Under the pieces are notes generated by a model. It was not told the origin of the DNA. It saw only the letters and a list, made by a program, of their open reading frames with translations, and did no database searches. A stretch of 64,000 nt of DNA, from positions 153,079 through 217,078 of the forward strand of contig JAFQAT010000017.1 in the NCBI GenBank assembly GCA_017399865.1, read 5' to 3'. Origin of the DNA: Bacteroidales bacterium. GTDB taxonomy: Bacteria > Bacteroidota > Bacteroidia > Bacteroidales > UBA932. The position numbers and the translations under genes are program-made. This document shows positions 47,389 to 55,546 of the stretch, one piece after another (position 1 is the first letter of the stretch; every line of letters begins with the position of its first letter).

Positions 47389-49752
47389 CTACTCCTTCTT
47401 CAGCGCCTCGGCCGGGTTGGTGCGGGCGGCGCGGATGGTCTGCCAGAGGACCGATGCCAATGAGATGGCCAAAGCCATGATTACTGCTGTGACAAAGGAC
47501 CAGATGGTGATGTCTATCCTGTATGCAAATTCTTCCAGATATCGTCCGCAGAACCACCAGGCGACGGGAACTGCAATCACGCTTCCAATGATGGTCAGGA
47601 TCATATATTCAGATATGTTCCTGCGTGTTTCTCCGGCCATGGTGCCTCCGAATACCTTGCGTATGGCGATGCCTTTTTCTTTCTCTGATGCGAAATATGT
47701 GCTCATTGCGACAAGCCCCAGCACAGACAGCAGGACAGCCAGAGCGGCGAATATCTTGATCAGCTTGACGGCCTGGTTGTCTTCCTCCAGTTCCCTCACC
47801 ATCATGTCTTCTACATAGCCGAACGTCCAAGGTTCGATGTAAACGCCGTTATATTCCTGAGAGAACTTTCTGTAGATACTGTCGAATGCCTCCTTGGCCG
47901 TATCGTGATCGTCGTCGGTTTCTATCAGGATGGCATTGTTATATTTTCCGAAAGCTTCGACCGGAAGGACGATAACCGCAGCTTTTGACTGCTCCATCGT
48001 CTCGTTTATCGCACTGGTTCCTGCAATGTTGCCCAGAACACCTCCGAAATTCTCTATCTTGCTGTGGTTGAAGTTTCCGTCCCATGATTTTGCCTTTTCC
48101 TCAGCAGCCTCCCGTGTGTCGAAACAGTTATAGAGGTTTTCTGTGAACCATACCGAATGTGCCAGGGGAGCACCGGAATCTTCCTTTATCTCGAAGTTCC
48201 ACATCTTGAATGCTTCGGTGTCGCATATCAGCAGATTGACGGGTGTCATCTCGCTGCTGTTACCTGTCTGTATGGCGGTGCTGAAATTCATTCCTGTCGG
48301 ATATCCTCTCGACAAGGCGACCTTCTTTACGAACGGAAGCTGTCTGATCTCATCCATTACAGGGATGATGTCTTCTGATTCCTCAGCATCCGTAGATATC
48401 ACGAACTTGTTCTCGATGTCTGCTCCAAGAGGCATGCTGATCATGTGCTTCATCTGCTTGTCAAGGATTATGGCAGACGATATAAGTGTGATTGCAAGAA
48501 TGTTCTGAAGAAGGATGAATACCCTGTTCAAGGCAGTTCTGCTCTTTCTTCTGTATGTGCCGTTTACAACGCTTATAGGCTTGATGGAAGATATGTTCAG
48601 AGCGGGAATGAGCCCGCAGATTCCGCCGGTCAATATAATGAACATCAGATAGACCGATATGCTGGCTGCATTGAACGGAATGGCAATGGCCTGTCCCTCG
48701 ATGATCTGTCCGATATATGGGGCAAGAGCGACAGCGATACCGGCTGCCAGAATAGAGCACACGGCTGTAAATGCTATCGACTCAAGTATATACTTTGCTT
48801 CAATGTGAAGCTTATCCGCCCCGACAAGGCTTCTTGTCGCCATCTCTTTCGCTCTTCTGTTCGTCAGAGCCAGATTCAGATTTATGTAGTTAATGACTGC
48901 AGACACAAGAAGAAGCAGTGATACTATGAGAAGAATTATGACCTGGCTCCTGTCTCCCATGTTGAGATAACTGTCAATTCTTTCTCCGGAGAAATACTGT
49001 CTGTCAAACCTTTCTATGCCGATTCTGTCTGCAAACTGGTTTACCCTGTCGGCAGGCATCTTATCGCCCCAAAGCTGCTTGAAGACAGACTGGATCTTTC
49101 CCTGAAATATGTCCTCGTCCGTAGATTCCGCCACCTGGATGAAAGCAGTAGCGGAAAGAGTGAATATCGGATTCTTCTGCGCACCGTCATTCAAAGGACT
49201 CTCACCTTTGCAGATGAAATCCATATACTTCCAGTAGTTGTGGTTGAAGTCCTTGATGACGCCGGTCACAGTATATGCCTCGGAAGAATAATCAATGGGG
49301 ACAATCTTCATTCCGACTGCCTGCTCCGGTCTGCCAGCCAGCTTTATTGCGTATGACTCACTGACGATGATGTCTGTAAGTGATGCCAGGTTGCCTGCAT
49401 CACCCACAAGGAAGTCATAATCGAAGATATCGAAGAAATCACCTCTGACAGCCAGTCCTCTGGTCACGAACCTTTCATCTCCTGATTCCATGACAATATC
49501 TTCAAGACTGTTGACCATAGTCATTTCCTCGATTTCCGGAATCTGTTCCATCATCGGCTCGAATATGCCGTAAGGCATAGGATGGGTAGGAATGTATATC
49601 CTGTCATAATCAGGATTCTCGTGCGAAATGCTGTATTCCTGCCACACATGACTGCCTATAAGCAGCACGAATGCCAGGGAAATGCTCAATCCCGCAGCCA
49701 TGACCGCAGTGTACAGCTTGTTTCTCGAAAGGAACCGCAAATAGCTTTTCAT
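47389..49752 (-). CDS. FtsX/MacB-type ABC transporter permease
   Basis: 787 residues, with the Bacteroidota type VII permease layout: first helix after MKSYLRFLSRNKLYTAVMAA, a large periplasmic MacB-like domain, two central helices with LTNRRAKEMATRSLVGADKL, a second periplasmic domain, and a C-terminal group ending IRAARTNPAEALKKE. These proteins couple cytoplasmic ATP hydrolysis to periplasmic motion and often drive efflux or lipoprotein handling. There is no ATPase gene next to it. It is one of two tandem genes of the same length and start (see 49862-52225). Possibly induced by envelope stress or antimicrobial compounds, which is inference from relatives. Confidence 0.9.
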   Translation of the reverse strand: MKSYLRFLSRNKLYTAVMAAGLSISLAFVLLIGSHVWQEYSISHENPDYDRIYIPTHPMPYGIFEPMMEQIPEIEEMTMVNSLEDIVMESGDERFVTRGLAVRGDFFDIFDYDFLVGDAGNLASLTDIIVSESYAIKLAGRPEQAVGMKIVPIDYSSEAYTVTGVIKDFNHNYWKYMDFICKGESPLNDGAQKNPIFTLSATAFIQVAESTDEDIFQGKIQSVFKQLWGDKMPADRVNQFADRIGIERFDRQYFSGERIDSYLNMGDRSQVIILLIVSLLLLVSAVINYINLNLALTNRRAKEMATRSLVGADKLHIEAKYILESIAFTAVCSILAAGIAVALAPYIGQIIEGQAIAIPFNAASISVYLMFIILTGGICGLIPALNISSIKPISVVNGTYRRKSRTALNRVFILLQNILAITLISSAIILDKQMKHMISMPLGADIENKFVISTDAEESEDIIPVMDEIRQLPFVKKVALSRGYPTGMNFSTAIQTGNSSEMTPVNLLICDTEAFKMWNFEIKEDSGAPLAHSVWFTENLYNCFDTREAAEEKAKSWDGNFNHSKIENFGGVLGNIAGTSAINETMEQSKAAVIVLPVEAFGKYNNAILIETDDDHDTAKEAFDSIYRKFSQEYNGVYIEPWTFGYVEDMMVRELEEDNQAVKLIKIFAALAVLLSVLGLVAMSTYFASEKEKGIAIRKVFGGTMAGETRRNISEYMILTIIGSVIAVPVAWWFCGRYLEEFAYRIDITIWSFVTAVIMALAISLASVLWQTIRAARTNPAEALKKE

Positions 49753-49782
49753 ATAAATCTCTGGTTTTTAATCACTTACATT

Positions 49783-49845
49783 AAATCGCCTGTGCCATCT
49801 GCCGCAGGCGATTTAGCTTAAGGCGCTGCTGGTCAGCGCTTTGCG
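49783..49845. repeat. Dispersed palindromic repeat between the two permease genes
   Basis: AAATCGCCTG (49783-49792) and CAGGCGATTT (49805-49814) match the hairpin at 6362-6391 in about 28 of 30 bases. A second stem, GGCGCTG/CAGCGCT (49822-49840), follows, also with a weaker counterpart after 6393. Confidence 0.8.
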
Positions 49846-49861
49846 CGCAGCCCGCCTCAAG

Positions 49862-52225
49862 CTACTCCTTCTTCAGCACCTCCGCAGGGTTGGTGTGCAT
49901 GAGACGTATGGCCTGGAAGGAGATGGACAACGCTACAATCAGCAATACTGCGAGCAGGGCGGTCAGGTAGATCAACGGAGAGTTGCCTATGCGATATGCA
50001 TATGCTTCAAGCCAATGTCCTACATAGATATATGCCAGAGGAACTGCAATGAGAGCCGAAAGAAGCACCGGAACTGAAAAACCGACTACCGTTTCACGGA
50101 ATATCTGCCATTCAGAACTGCCGAATACCTTCCTGACGGCTGTGTCGCCTTCATTTGTCTTTGCGTACCAGCTGCTTAATCCGATGATTGTCATCGCTGT
50201 CATCAGTATGCTGATAAGAGTGAAGATTACCATAAGATTCTGCGTGTTCCTTTCCTCTCTGAAAGGCTCTACCAGCATCTCGTCAAGGGATGATACCGTA
50301 ACCATGGTCTCATCATACCCCTTTTCTCTATAGAAATCTCTGACCATTCTGCAGGCTTTGTCTGCGTCGATATTCACCTTTACAAGAGGATGGCATATCT
50401 GCATCATCCAGTCGTCCGTATCATAGATCTGTATGCCGCTCATCACCTGTGCTCTGTCGAAGTCTTTGAGCGAACCCGTCCTGAAGTCGGAGCACATTCC
50501 GCTGAGGGGAGTCCTGCCGCTGATGAATTCCAGCATGTTGTCCGTTATGAATGACGGATTTGCTGAATAAGAACTTTCACATATATATATTTCCATATCT
50601 GACCTGATGCCGAAATCTGCCGTGGTCTCAATGCCGAGGATGTCGAATGCTTCTCTGTCTCCTCCGGTGGTATGCAGCCATCTTGATCCTCCGTCCAGAC
50701 CTCTGCAATGGCGTGTCCATGTCCCATGATCATACATCGGCGGACCTTCGATACGGCCGACGGCGTCCACGTAGCTCTGGCTTTTGAGTTCGTCGACATA
50801 TTGATTGATCCTTCTTGCCTTCTCTTCGTTGTATGTGTTGAATCGTACGAACAGGATGTTCTCTGTATGATAGCCTAAAGGCTGTCTGATCATATGTCTA
50901 GTCTGAAGCGTTATTCCGAGGCTTACTGCAACGCCGATGATGCTGAGTGCGCCGGAGATACCGATGAATACCTTTCCATATGTCATCTTGTCACGGTATC
51001 TGGCTTCGCCTTTGAGTACCTCGATCGGCTTGTAGGATGAAATGACTATGGAAGGGACAGAGCTTGCCATGGCTGCCATCAATGCAATGATACCGGACAT
51101 TATTATGAATTCACCGGCCTGGCTGAAGAGATTCAGTTCGCTGCCGAGTATCTCTCCGATCTGTCCCTTGAGCGCGAATGCGATGAAGATTGCAAAGATG
51201 AATGATGCGATGAGCAGGAAAAGTGATTCGGCCATGCATCTGAATATGACGGTCTTGCGTTCAGTGCCGAGAAGCCTGCGGGTCGCTATTTCCTTCAGCC
51301 TGAATCTTGAGAACGCCATCGTCAGGACAATGTAGTCCAGCAGGGCTATCAGGACTATGAACAGGCACATTACGATATATGTGCCGATCATGTCGCTTTT
51401 CCTGATATTGTCAAAGAACATGCTGAAGACTTCGTAGTTCTGACTGCGGATTTCGTCGAATGGTACTGTGCGGATTTCAAAATCATTGATGGCTTCGCCG
51501 AACATGGCCCCGAATCTTTTCTTGATTTCTCCGGTAAAGGCTTCTCCGGCTTCGGTGTGGCTTTTCCCTTCGTGAAGTTTCAGGAAACATGTGGATGCCT
51601 GTTCTGTGTTTCTGTATATCGGCATCGATGCATATCTGTCGAATGAGAACAGCACATCGTTCTTGCGGAATATGCTTTTGTTTATGTCCTTGTATACTCC
51701 AGTGACAGTCAGATCGAGATCCATGTGCATCATGTCTGTAAGCTTCAGACTTCTGCCTAATGCATTTCCTTCGGGGAAAAGAACTTTTGCCAGTCTTTCG
51801 GAAATGACGGCTCCGTTTTCAGACTCAAATACCTTGTCCGGATCTCCTTCTGTCAGAGGGAATGTAAAGATATTGAAGAAATTGCCCGATACGGCAGCGG
51901 CATCGACGTGCTGCTGGCCCTCTTCGCTTTGAACCGTAATCAGATTCTGGAAGAATGCCTTGCTCCTGCTCTGTACATACCAGCACAGGTCTTCTGTTGC
52001 GGGGAGCCCTCTTCCGATCTCCAGAAACTGATCCGGCATCATAGGCGCTTCGAATACATGAGTCAGGCATATCCTGTCCTTGTCCTTGATATCCTTGTCG
52101 CAGTTCATATCTTCAACGATATGGCTGCTTAACAGTATCACGAACGCTATGGCGACACTCAATCCAACGATCTCGATTGCAGTGTACAGCTTGTTTCTCG
52201 AAAGGAACCTCAAATAGCTTTTCAT
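49862..52225 (-). CDS. FtsX/MacB-type ABC transporter permease, paralogue
   Basis: 787 residues, same architecture and same N-terminal words (MKSYLRFLSRNKLYTAIEIV) as the downstream paralogue, ending IRLMHTNPAEVLKKE. A periplasmic domain (about residues 40-270) precedes helix pairs with FRLKEIATRRLLGTERKTV and SSYKPIEVLKGEARYRDK. The periplasmic domains of the two paralogues differ more than the membrane parts, as expected if each recognises a different partner. No ATP-binding subunit is encoded nearby, so they likely share one encoded elsewhere. The upstream region has paired TGTAAAG words (52327-52366). Confidence 0.9.
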   Translation of the reverse strand: MKSYLRFLSRNKLYTAIEIVGLSVAIAFVILLSSHIVEDMNCDKDIKDKDRICLTHVFEAPMMPDQFLEIGRGLPATEDLCWYVQSRSKAFFQNLITVQSEEGQQHVDAAAVSGNFFNIFTFPLTEGDPDKVFESENGAVISERLAKVLFPEGNALGRSLKLTDMMHMDLDLTVTGVYKDINKSIFRKNDVLFSFDRYASMPIYRNTEQASTCFLKLHEGKSHTEAGEAFTGEIKKRFGAMFGEAINDFEIRTVPFDEIRSQNYEVFSMFFDNIRKSDMIGTYIVMCLFIVLIALLDYIVLTMAFSRFRLKEIATRRLLGTERKTVIFRCMAESLFLLIASFIFAIFIAFALKGQIGEILGSELNLFSQAGEFIIMSGIIALMAAMASSVPSIVISSYKPIEVLKGEARYRDKMTYGKVFIGISGALSIIGVAVSLGITLQTRHMIRQPLGYHTENILFVRFNTYNEEKARRINQYVDELKSQSYVDAVGRIEGPPMYDHGTWTRHCRGLDGGSRWLHTTGGDREAFDILGIETTADFGIRSDMEIYICESSYSANPSFITDNMLEFISGRTPLSGMCSDFRTGSLKDFDRAQVMSGIQIYDTDDWMMQICHPLVKVNIDADKACRMVRDFYREKGYDETMVTVSSLDEMLVEPFREERNTQNLMVIFTLISILMTAMTIIGLSSWYAKTNEGDTAVRKVFGSSEWQIFRETVVGFSVPVLLSALIAVPLAYIYVGHWLEAYAYRIGNSPLIYLTALLAVLLIVALSISFQAIRLMHTNPAEVLKKE

Positions 52226-52326
52226 ATGTTAACGTCTTTACAGCCGCTGAACGGCAACCATATCCGTGCCAAATATGATAATCCATTGATTTTGTGTGTG
52301 TTAGTAAATTCGGGTAATCGTGTAAC

Positions 52327-52366
52327 TGTAAAGAAACTTTACACTTTTGTAAAGCTGTCTTTTACA
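52327..52366. promoter_or_regulatory. Candidate operators TGTAAAG-n-CTTTACA upstream of the permease operon
   Basis: TGTAAAG-aaa-CTTTACA (52327-52343) and TGTAAAG-ctgt-CTTTTACA (52348-52366) are two adjacent inverted repeats of one word, with another TTTACA at 52369. They lie about 100-140 bases before the permease start at 52225, between it and the sdhC terminator, consistent with a dimeric regulator. No sigma54 site with correct spacing was found. Confidence 0.5.
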
Positions 52367-52377
52367 GGTTTACAAAA

Positions 52378-52404
52378 AAATGCTGACCTCAAAGGCCAGC
52401 ATTT
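52378..52404 (-). terminator. Terminator of sdhC
   Basis: On the minus strand AAATGCTGGCC pairs with GGTCAGCATTT (one G-T) followed by a run of T. It lies 24 bases after the sdhC stop, making sdhC monocistronic here. Confidence 0.85.
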
Positions 52405-52427
52405 CGATATGATTATGTAATCGGAGA

Positions 52428-53111
52428 TTATCCGAGGATGCCGTATGCGTGGAGGCATGCGTTGATTGCAACTGCTGAGAAGCCGAGAACGATGATCGCT
52501 ACAACTGCATAGCCGATGTACATGAGTCTCTTTTCCCATACCTTGTTGCTGAGGCCTATGCTCTGGAATGCGCTCCAGAATCCGTGGCAGAGGTGAAGTC
52601 CGAGAGCTGCGAACCATACGAGGTAAACCAGAACCCAGATCCAGTTTCCGAATGTCGCGTTGAGGAGGTCGTAAGGATTTGCTGCGTGCTCGCCCTGCCA
52701 TTCTGCAAGCTGCATGTCAGCCCAGAAGTGGTTGAGGTGGAAAGCTACGATTCCGAGAACCACAACTCCGAGTACAAGCATGTTCTTTGCTGCCCATGAC
52801 TCAGTCTTTGTCTTGTTTGCAACAGCGTAGCGCTCTGTTCCGCGGGCCTTGTAGTTGCCGTAGGTGAGGATGAGGGCGTAAACGATGTGTACGATGAAGC
52901 CTGCTGCAAGCACAGGAACCATGATTGTGATGATAGGGAGAGCCATGAAGTCGCAGCCTGCCTGGAAGAGACCGTCAGCTGCGCCGTACTTTCCTGTGAA
53001 AGAGTCAATCACTGAGAAGAAGTTGATTGTCATGTGAAGAAGCATGAAGACGATGAGGAACAGTCCGCTTATACTCATGATAAGCTTCTTGGTAATTGAA
53101 GAAAGTGCCAT
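52428..53111 (-). CDS. sdhC: Succinate dehydrogenase/fumarate reductase cytochrome b subunit
   Basis: 227 residues with five membrane helices, the single-subunit cytochrome b558 type of Bacteroidota. Helix 1 contains LLHMTINFF, helix 4 or so FHLNHFWADM, and helix 5 LHLCHGFWSAFQSIG; these His residues are the candidate haem ligands. It anchors the flavoprotein and iron-sulphur subunits and passes electrons to or from menaquinone. In most relatives I know, sdhA and sdhB follow directly; here a strong terminator and an unrelated operon follow. It is divergent from pyrH. Confidence 0.93.
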   Translation of the reverse strand: MALSSITKKLIMSISGLFLIVFMLLHMTINFFSVIDSFTGKYGAADGLFQAGCDFMALPIITIMVPVLAAGFIVHIVYALILTYGNYKARGTERYAVANKTKTESWAAKNMLVLGVVVLGIVAFHLNHFWADMQLAEWQGEHAANPYDLLNATFGNWIWVLVYLVWFAALGLHLCHGFWSAFQSIGLSNKVWEKRLMYIGYAVVAIIVLGFSAVAINACLHAYGILG

Positions 53112-53168
53112 AATAGTTTTATAATCTGTTTTAGTTAATATTCAGTCAGAATAATGTTTTCTAGTATG

Positions 53169-53176
53169 CAAAGATA
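53169..53176 (-). promoter_or_regulatory. -7 box TATCTTTG for sdhC
   Basis: Exact TAnnTTTG on the minus strand, 57 bases before the sdhC ATG. Confidence 0.65.
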
Positions 53177-53185
53177 TATTCTTTC

Positions 53186-53216
53186 TTGGAAGTTTCATAA
53201 TAATTCGATACTTTTG
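53186..53216 (+). promoter_or_regulatory. Promoter of pyrH-frr (TTG ... TACTTTTG)
   Basis: A -33 TTG (53186-53188) and -7 box TACTTTTG (53209-53216) are separated by 20 bases, the preferred Bacteroidota spacing. Confidence 0.7.
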
Positions 53217-53245
53217 TTTGTTGTAAAACATGAAACAATATCGAT

Positions 53246-53956
53246 ATGGGAGCATACAGACGCGTTCTTTTGAAATTGAGCGGCGAGAGCCTTGGAGGCC
53301 CTGCCGGCAAAGGTATTGACGAGAACTGGCTTGCCGCTTATGCGGAAGAGGTTGCCGAAGCTGTGAAGAACGGCCTTCAGGTAGCTATCGTCATCGGTGG
53401 AGGAAATATTTTCCGTGGTCTTCAGGGCGTAGGAAAAGGATTCGACAGAGTGAACGGTGACAAGATGGGCATGCTTGCTACAGTCATCAATTCGCTCGGT
53501 CTGGCTATGGCCATCAGGAGCGCCGGCGTAGAGGCGGAGGTGTTCACCGCGACCCCTATGATGCCGGTTGCCCGCTACTACATGAGGGATGATGCCGTCG
53601 CAGTGATGGAGAAGGGCGGAGTAGCCCTTATCGCAGGCGGTACAGGAAATCCTTATTTCACAACTGATTCAGGCGCGGCTCTCCGTGCCCTCGAAATCGG
53701 AGCGGATGCTCTTCTCAAGGGTACGCGTGTGGACGGCGTCTATACTGCAGACCCTGAAAAGGACCCGACAGCCGTGAAGTATGAGGAACTCAGCTTCGAC
53801 AAGGCTATAGAAGACCGCCTGAAGGTTATGGACCAGACAGCGTTCGCGCTCTGCCGTGAGGGCAATATGCCTATCATCGTATTCGACATGAATCAGAAAG
53901 GCAACCTCACCAAGCTCGTAAAGGGCGAAAAGGTCGGCACATTGGTACATGTATAA
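53246..53956 (+). CDS. pyrH: UMP kinase
   Basis: 236 residues, amino-acid-kinase fold; phosphorylates UMP to UDP and is feedback-regulated by UTP in relatives. Motifs: LLKLSGESLGGP at the N-terminus, IVIGGGNIFRGLQG, GDKMGMLATVINSLGLA, GTGNPYFTTDSGAALRALEI and ADALLKGTRVDGVYTADPEK. Followed at 19 bases by frr, the standard bacterial pair (in many phyla with tsf before it). Confidence 0.97.
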   Translation: MGAYRRVLLKLSGESLGGPAGKGIDENWLAAYAEEVAEAVKNGLQVAIVIGGGNIFRGLQGVGKGFDRVNGDKMGMLATVINSLGLAMAIRSAGVEAEVFTATPMMPVARYYMRDDAVAVMEKGGVALIAGGTGNPYFTTDSGAALRALEIGADALLKGTRVDGVYTADPEKDPTAVKYEELSFDKAIEDRLKVMDQTAFALCREGNMPIIVFDMNQKGNLTKLVKGEKVGTLVHV

Positions 53957-53975
53957 AATTTAAAAGACAAATATT

Positions 53976-54539
53976 ATGATTACTAAAGCAAAAGAAATTC
54001 TCTCAGGCGCAAAGGGCAAGATGTCCAATGCTGTCAACCACCTCGACGAGGAACTCAAGACATACCGTGCCGGCAAGGCAAACCCTATGGTATTCAACAA
54101 CGTGTTGGTTGACTACTATGGCAGCCCTACACCGATCCCTCAGGTGGCTTCTGTCACTACTCCTGACGCCAAGACCCTCATGCTTCAGCCATGGGAGAAG
54201 AAGATGATCGGACCTATCGAGAAGGCTATCATCGACGCAAACCTCGGCTTCACTCCTTCAAACAACGGTGAAAGCATCCGCTGCGTGGTTCCTGCCCTTA
54301 CAGAAGAGCGCCGCAGGGAGCTCATGAAGAAGGCAAAGGGTGCCGGTGAGAATGCAAAGGTGAGCGTGCGCAACGCCCGTCGTGACGCTATCGAGCTTCT
54401 TAAGAAGGCAAACAAGGACGGAATGCCTGAAGACCTCCAGAAGGAGTACGAGCAGCTTGTACAGAAGGAGACCGACGCTTTCACAAAGAAAGTTGACGAG
54501 CTCGTAGCTGCCAAGGAAAAGGAAATGATGACGGTTTAA
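53976..54539 (+). CDS. frr: Ribosome recycling factor
   Basis: 187 residues. Splits the post-termination ribosome with EF-G. The three-helix-bundle signature is complete: TYRAGKANPMVFNNVLVDYY, GSPTPIPQVASVTTPDAKTL, IGPIEKAIIDANLGFTPSNN and the C-terminal ARRDAIELLKKANKDGMPED. Downstream 27 bases away is the leader of the aromatic operon. Confidence 0.97.
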   Translation: MITKAKEILSGAKGKMSNAVNHLDEELKTYRAGKANPMVFNNVLVDYYGSPTPIPQVASVTTPDAKTLMLQPWEKKMIGPIEKAIIDANLGFTPSNNGESIRCVVPALTEERRRELMKKAKGAGENAKVSVRNARRDAIELLKKANKDGMPEDLQKEYEQLVQKETDAFTKKVDELVAAKEKEMMTV

Positions 54540-54550
54540 GGAAAAATTTC

Positions 54551-54558
54551 TATATTTG
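54551..54558 (+). promoter_or_regulatory. -7 box TATATTTG for the aromatic operon leader
   Basis: Exact TAnnTTTG. Transcription would start close to the ATG of the leader peptide at 54567, making it leaderless or nearly so. Confidence 0.65.
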
Positions 54559-54566
54559 TATCCGTT

Positions 54567-54626
54567 ATGGGAACTTATCGATTTAACAGCTTCGGTTTTT
54601 ATTATTTCTATTTCCAGAAAAGGTAA
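54567..54626 (+). CDS. Phe/Tyr-rich attenuator leader peptide
   Basis: A 19-codon frame, MGTYRFNSFGFYYFYFQKR then TAA: nine of 19 residues are Phe (5) or Tyr (4), with the run FYYFYF at positions 11-16. It begins nine bases after a -7 box and ends 42 bases before a strong rho-independent hairpin that precedes pheA. Stalling at Phe or Tyr codons when charged tRNA is scarce would favour the alternative pairing of ACCGGGC (54630-54636) with GTCCGGT (54672-54678) and prevent termination. Confidence 0.82.
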   Translation: MGTYRFNSFGFYYFYFQKR

Positions 54627-54629
54627 TGG

Positions 54630-54698
54630 ACCGGGCGCTGTTTGTCGTATGATATAGAATCTTCTATGCTGTCCGGTGTTTGCCGGACAGCTTTTTTA
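54630..54698 (+). promoter_or_regulatory. Transcription attenuator of the pheA-tyrA-aroF operon
   Basis: Terminator: GCTGTCCGG (54669-54677) pairs with CCGGACAGC (54684-54692), loop TGTTTG, then six T (54693-54698), 12 bases before the pheA ATG. A competing antiterminator stem is ACCGGGC (54630-54636) with GTCCGGT (54672-54678), which uses the terminator's left arm. A pause-like hairpin ATAGAA/TTCTAT is at 54653-54666. Together with the leader peptide this is a classical amino-acid attenuator. Confidence 0.8.
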
Positions 54699-54709
54699 TT
54701 GGAAAAGCA

Positions 54710-55540
54710 ATGACAAGGATAGCGATTCAGGGCATCAAGGGATGCTTTCACGAGCAGGCAGCCTACAAGTTCTACGAGGGCGGCGGCCTTCCGAAACCGG
54801 AAGTTGTCGAGTGCTCTTCGTTCGAGGACCTGTACAGAAGGATGGATGAAGGAAAGGCGGATGCGGCAATCATGGCGATAGAGAACACCGTCTCCGGAGG
54901 ACTCCTGCCTAACTTCGAGCTCCTCCGCAAATACGACCGCAAGATCAAGGGCGAAGTCTTCCTGCGCATCAAGCAGAACCTCATGACTCTGCCTGGCCAG
55001 AAGATCGAGGACCTCCGAGAGGTCAGGTCCCATTACATGGCGATAAACCAGACCCGTCCGTACTTCAACGATTATCCGCAGATACGTCTGGTGGAATACG
55101 GTGACACGGCGAAAAGCGCCGCAGATATCGTAAAGGAGGGCGTAAAAGGTGTGGGAGCAATCGCATCTGACCTTGCGGCGGAGATATATGGCCTTGAAAT
55201 CATAGCCGAGAGCATAGAGACGTACAAACAGAATTTCACGAGGTTCCTTGTCTTCGACGATTCCCTTCAGGTCGACAGGTCCAGGATCAACAAGGCTTCG
55301 ATGTGCTTTACACTGCCCCACAAGCCCGGTTCCCTGACCCATGTCCTGACGATCCTCTCGTTCTACGACATGAACCTTACGAGAATCCAGTCCCTCCCTA
55401 TCCCGGGACAGGAATGGCAGTATTTCTTCTATGTGGATATAAAGTTTGACGATTATGCCAGATACGAGCAGGCGCTCTCGGCGGTGAAGCCTCTGATGAC
55501 CGACCTGAACATTCTGGGAGAATACGAAGCAGCTGTTTAA
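54710..55540 (+). CDS. pheA: Prephenate dehydratase
   Basis: Start at 54710 (MTRIAIQGIKGCF), 276 residues; the upstream in-frame Met is inside the terminator. It converts prephenate to phenylpyruvate for phenylalanine synthesis. The catalytic domain has IAIQGIKGCFHEQAA, AIMAIENTVSGGLLPNFELL and GVKGVGAIASDLAAEIYGL; an ACT regulatory domain (about residues 195-275) has LPHKPGSLTHVLTILSFYDM and LTRIQSLPIPGQEWQYFFYV. There is no fused chorismate mutase, which is instead on the last gene. tyrA follows by 6 bases. Confidence 0.95.
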   Translation: MTRIAIQGIKGCFHEQAAYKFYEGGGLPKPEVVECSSFEDLYRRMDEGKADAAIMAIENTVSGGLLPNFELLRKYDRKIKGEVFLRIKQNLMTLPGQKIEDLREVRSHYMAINQTRPYFNDYPQIRLVEYGDTAKSAADIVKEGVKGVGAIASDLAAEIYGLEIIAESIETYKQNFTRFLVFDDSLQVDRSRINKASMCFTLPHKPGSLTHVLTILSFYDMNLTRIQSLPIPGQEWQYFFYVDIKFDDYARYEQALSAVKPLMTDLNILGEYEAAV

Positions 55541-55546
55541 GTTATC

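Noticed and set aside
52226-52300. Sigma54 promoter (TTGGCACG...TTGC) upstream of the permease operon
   Set aside because: The distance between the GG and GC elements is three bases longer than the strict requirement.
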